Assembly: GCA_029564115.1 (NCBI GenBank)
Contig: JAKQQP010000008.1
Location: 1-6,840, forward strand
Source of the DNA: Candidatus Rifleibacteriota bacterium
GTDB taxonomy: Bacteria > Riflebacteria > Ozemobacteria > Ozemobacterales > Ozemobacteraceae
DNA: 6,840 nucleotides
Direction: 5' to 3'
This document shows positions 5,065 through 6,840 of the stretch, piece by piece; the stretch's first letter is position 1, and each line of letters begins with the position of its first letter. The notes under the pieces were generated by a model, which searched no databases, was not told the DNA's origin, and was given only the letters and a program-made list of their open reading frames with translations. The position numbers and the translations under genes were made by a program.

Positions 5065-6840
5065 TCAGCGCAGCTCGAGAAGCTCGTAAAGCGGGTATTC
5101 TCGGCTTTTGCCCTTGACTTCGACGCGTTCGATAAAGGCGACGCGGCCCTGGCCCCTTAAGCCCCTGATCGTGGAAGGGGCAACGACGATGCCGGTGGTG
5201 CCGGCCTTCGCCGCCTCAGTCTTCAGCCTTGCCGCCAGATTTACCGTGTCACCGATGACCGTGTAATCGAGCTTACCAAGCCGCGAGCCAATGCGACCAG
5301 AAACGACATTGCCGCTGGCAACGCCGGCGCGTATATAATAACCGGCATCACGCATGACGTATGCCAGTTCGAGCACAGCCCGGCAGGCCTGCAGGCTGTG
5401 ATTTTCGCCGGCCGTGGCAGACCGGAAAACCAGCATCAACGTATTTTCGATGACCTTGTCGATAACCCCACCGCAGGAGCGGGCAATGGCGTCGGCTTCA
5501 CCGATGAACCGGCCAAGAATGGCAAAGCGCTCTTCGGGCGAAGCCTGGTGGCCAGAAACGCCAGACTGCAGCTGCATGAACACGACCGTAGCCGCCACCC
5601 TCACCCCGCCAGGGGCCATATCGGCGTCAGAATCACTTTCGACGGCGGTCAGAACATCCTGTGAGACGAAATGCGCCAGCTTGCGACGCTGCTCAAGGCC
5701 CAGAATCATGCCGGTAAATACGGTTTTCAGGTCACCAAATTCATCGCTGGCCTGCAACTGCACGCTGGTCTGCAGATTGCCGCGGCCAACCTCGGCGGTT
5801 ACCCTGATAAACTCGCGCAATGGCTTTAGATAGATCAGTTCGAAAACCAGATAGACAAAGAGCAACAACAAAAGGCCGTAGCCAACCAGCACGCCAGGCA
5901 AAACCCAGATTGCCGACCCGGCCGCAAAAACTTCTGAACCAACCAGCATCACCAGCGGGTAATCATTGAACCAGCGCACCTGCAGCAGATTCTTTGCCTT
6001 TTCGCGCCAGACAAAACCTTCGACGTTTTCGGCAAGATCGATCTTTTCAAGCAGGTCGGCGTTGCGCAGAATCCTGCCATCAGCCAGACTCATCAGGTGA
6101 TAACCGGCATCGCCGCGCACAACTTCGAAAAATCGCCCCGAAATGCCGGCAAATTTTTCTGAGGGCCTGAAATGGTTCACAATATAGTCGCGAATCAGGT
6201 GGTTATCATAATAGTTAAATGAAAGCAGCCCGAAAAGGCTGTATTTATCAGCATTAAACACAAATGCCGTCGAAAACCGGTTGCCGGTGTTCATGCGCAT
6301 CATTTTAAAGGGCCGGCCCCAGCGGTTACCAATTTCGTTCACGAAAGACGCATCGACAGTGCCGGGCTCCCGCTCCTTGCCCCTTGTCTGGTTCATTACA
6401 AAATTGCCGCTGCGGTCAAAGGCGTTGAGAATGGCCGAAGACACCAGTCGACGACCAGATTCCTCTTCTTTTAACAGAGGCCGGTAGAATCTGGTCGAGC
6501 TGGCGTGCAGGCGACCGCCCGCATCGAGGTCGAAGAAAAGATCTGAAGCAACCGAGCTTTCGAGACCCTCTCTGAGAATCTGCAGATATGCCTCTTCATT
6601 GCTGCCGCGCATGTTTTCAAGCCTGGAAGCGACCTGCAGGGTATGCTTCTGCAGAGCGGCAAGATAATGGGAAAAACCATCATAGAGCTCGTTAAAATAA
6701 AGTCTCTGCAGCTCTTCAGCCTGATACCAGCCATATACCCGGTTGAACTGGTTCCAGGTAATCAGGCCGGCGAGAAGTAGAGAGACGGGCAGAAGCAGCA
6801 TTACGGCAGTGCCTAGAAGCACCTTGGGCCTGATTCCCAT
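5065..6840 (-). CDS. HAMP receptor with degenerate class III cyclase domain
   Basis: The 591-residue reading begins with an ATG in the last three bases of the window; an earlier start cannot be excluded, but MGIRPKV followed directly by a membrane helix looks like a true N-terminus. Layout: membrane segment about 7-29; extracytoplasmic domain about 30-308, of no family I recognise; second membrane segment about 311-337; HAMP about 338-388 with conserved Pro340 and D-E-F-G (366-369); linker; class III adenylate/guanylate cyclase domain about 411-591. The catalytic domain retains GGVIDK (457-462), the run KLDYTVIGDTVNLAARL (523-539) with Thr527, Asn534 and Arg538, and a normal C-terminus. Both metal-binding aspartates are missing: the usual F-x-D-I is F421-M-Q-L, and the usual G-D after IDK is E465-N466. 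Lys462/Thr527 is the pair typical of bacterial adenylate cyclases. The protein may therefore bind a nucleotide or partner without making cAMP. It converges on the Uma2 gene with a 35-base gap. Confidence 0.88.
   Translation of the reverse strand: MGIRPKVLLGTAVMLLLPVSLLLAGLITWNQFNRVYGWYQAEELQRLYFNELYDGFSHYLAALQKHTLQVASRLENMRGSNEEAYLQILREGLESSVASDLFFDLDAGGRLHASSTRFYRPLLKEEESGRRLVSSAILNAFDRSGNFVMNQTRGKEREPGTVDASFVNEIGNRWGRPFKMMRMNTGNRFSTAFVFNADKYSLFGLLSFNYYDNHLIRDYIVNHFRPSEKFAGISGRFFEVVRGDAGYHLMSLADGRILRNADLLEKIDLAENVEGFVWREKAKNLLQVRWFNDYPLVMLVGSEVFAAGSAIWVLPGVLVGYGLLLLLFVYLVFELIYLKPLREFIRVTAEVGRGNLQTSVQLQASDEFGDLKTVFTGMILGLEQRRKLAHFVSQDVLTAVESDSDADMAPGGVRVAATVVFMQLQSGVSGHQASPEERFAILGRFIGEADAIARSCGGVIDKVIENTLMLVFRSATAGENHSLQACRAVLELAYVMRDAGYYIRAGVASGNVVSGRIGSRLGKLDYTVIGDTVNLAARLKTEAAKAGTTGIVVAPSTIRGLRGQGRVAFIERVEVKGKSREYPLYELLELR

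Noticed and set aside
5414..5833. 139-residue open frame on the plus strand within the cyclase-like gene
   Set aside because: It is antisense to the conserved cyclase domain, low in complexity and without recognisable motifs; the minus-strand protein is clearly the real one.

Overview
The window looks like chromosomal DNA of a diderm (Gram-negative type) bacterium. The evidence is a set of type IV pilus/type II secretion pseudopilins and a two-membrane-segment sensor protein with a large extracytoplasmic domain. Base composition looks moderate, more AT-rich on the left and more GC-rich in the right-hand gene. The combination of atypical pseudopilin operons, Uma2 paralogues and HAMP-cyclase receptors would fit a deep-branching, environmental lineage (Candidatus Riflebacteria is one guess). 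No marker gene is present, so taxonomy is open.

Region 1 (1-3572, + strand) is one tightly packed operon. A secreted-type protein, 5'-truncated by the window edge, carries two discoidin (F5/8 type C) domains followed by four Kelch-like blades. Its stop overlaps the start of a GspH/FimU-like pseudopilin, which overlaps a GspJ/PilW-like pseudopilin, followed 3 bases later by a GspK/PilX-like one. The order 'propeller protein plus minor pilins' recalls the PilY1/minor-pilin operon of type IV pili. A reasonable inference is that the Kelch/discoidin protein is displayed on, or secreted through, a pilus-like tip built from these pseudopilins.

Region 2 (3617-5029, + strand) holds two tandem Uma2-family (DUF820, PD-(D/E)XK fold) paralogues, about two thirds identical by eye without gaps over about 190 residues. 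They are separated by a 186-base spacer. The spacer contains a 13-base palindrome over a perfect TATAAT, a 20-base dRS3-like ATTCCC-N8-GGGAAT palindrome that can also fold as a terminator, and a good extended -10 promoter just ahead of the second paralogue.

Region 3 (5065-6840, - strand, convergent with the Uma2 genes) is a membrane receptor with an extracytoplasmic domain, HAMP and a class III nucleotide cyclase domain. Both metal-binding aspartates of the cyclase domain are replaced (Gln423 and Asn466), while the other nucleotide-binding motifs are kept. This suggests a pseudo-cyclase or a non-standard one.

The best leads are the degenerate cyclase receptor and the PilY1-like arrangement. 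I saw no RNA gene, CRISPR array, insertion sequence or phage gene.
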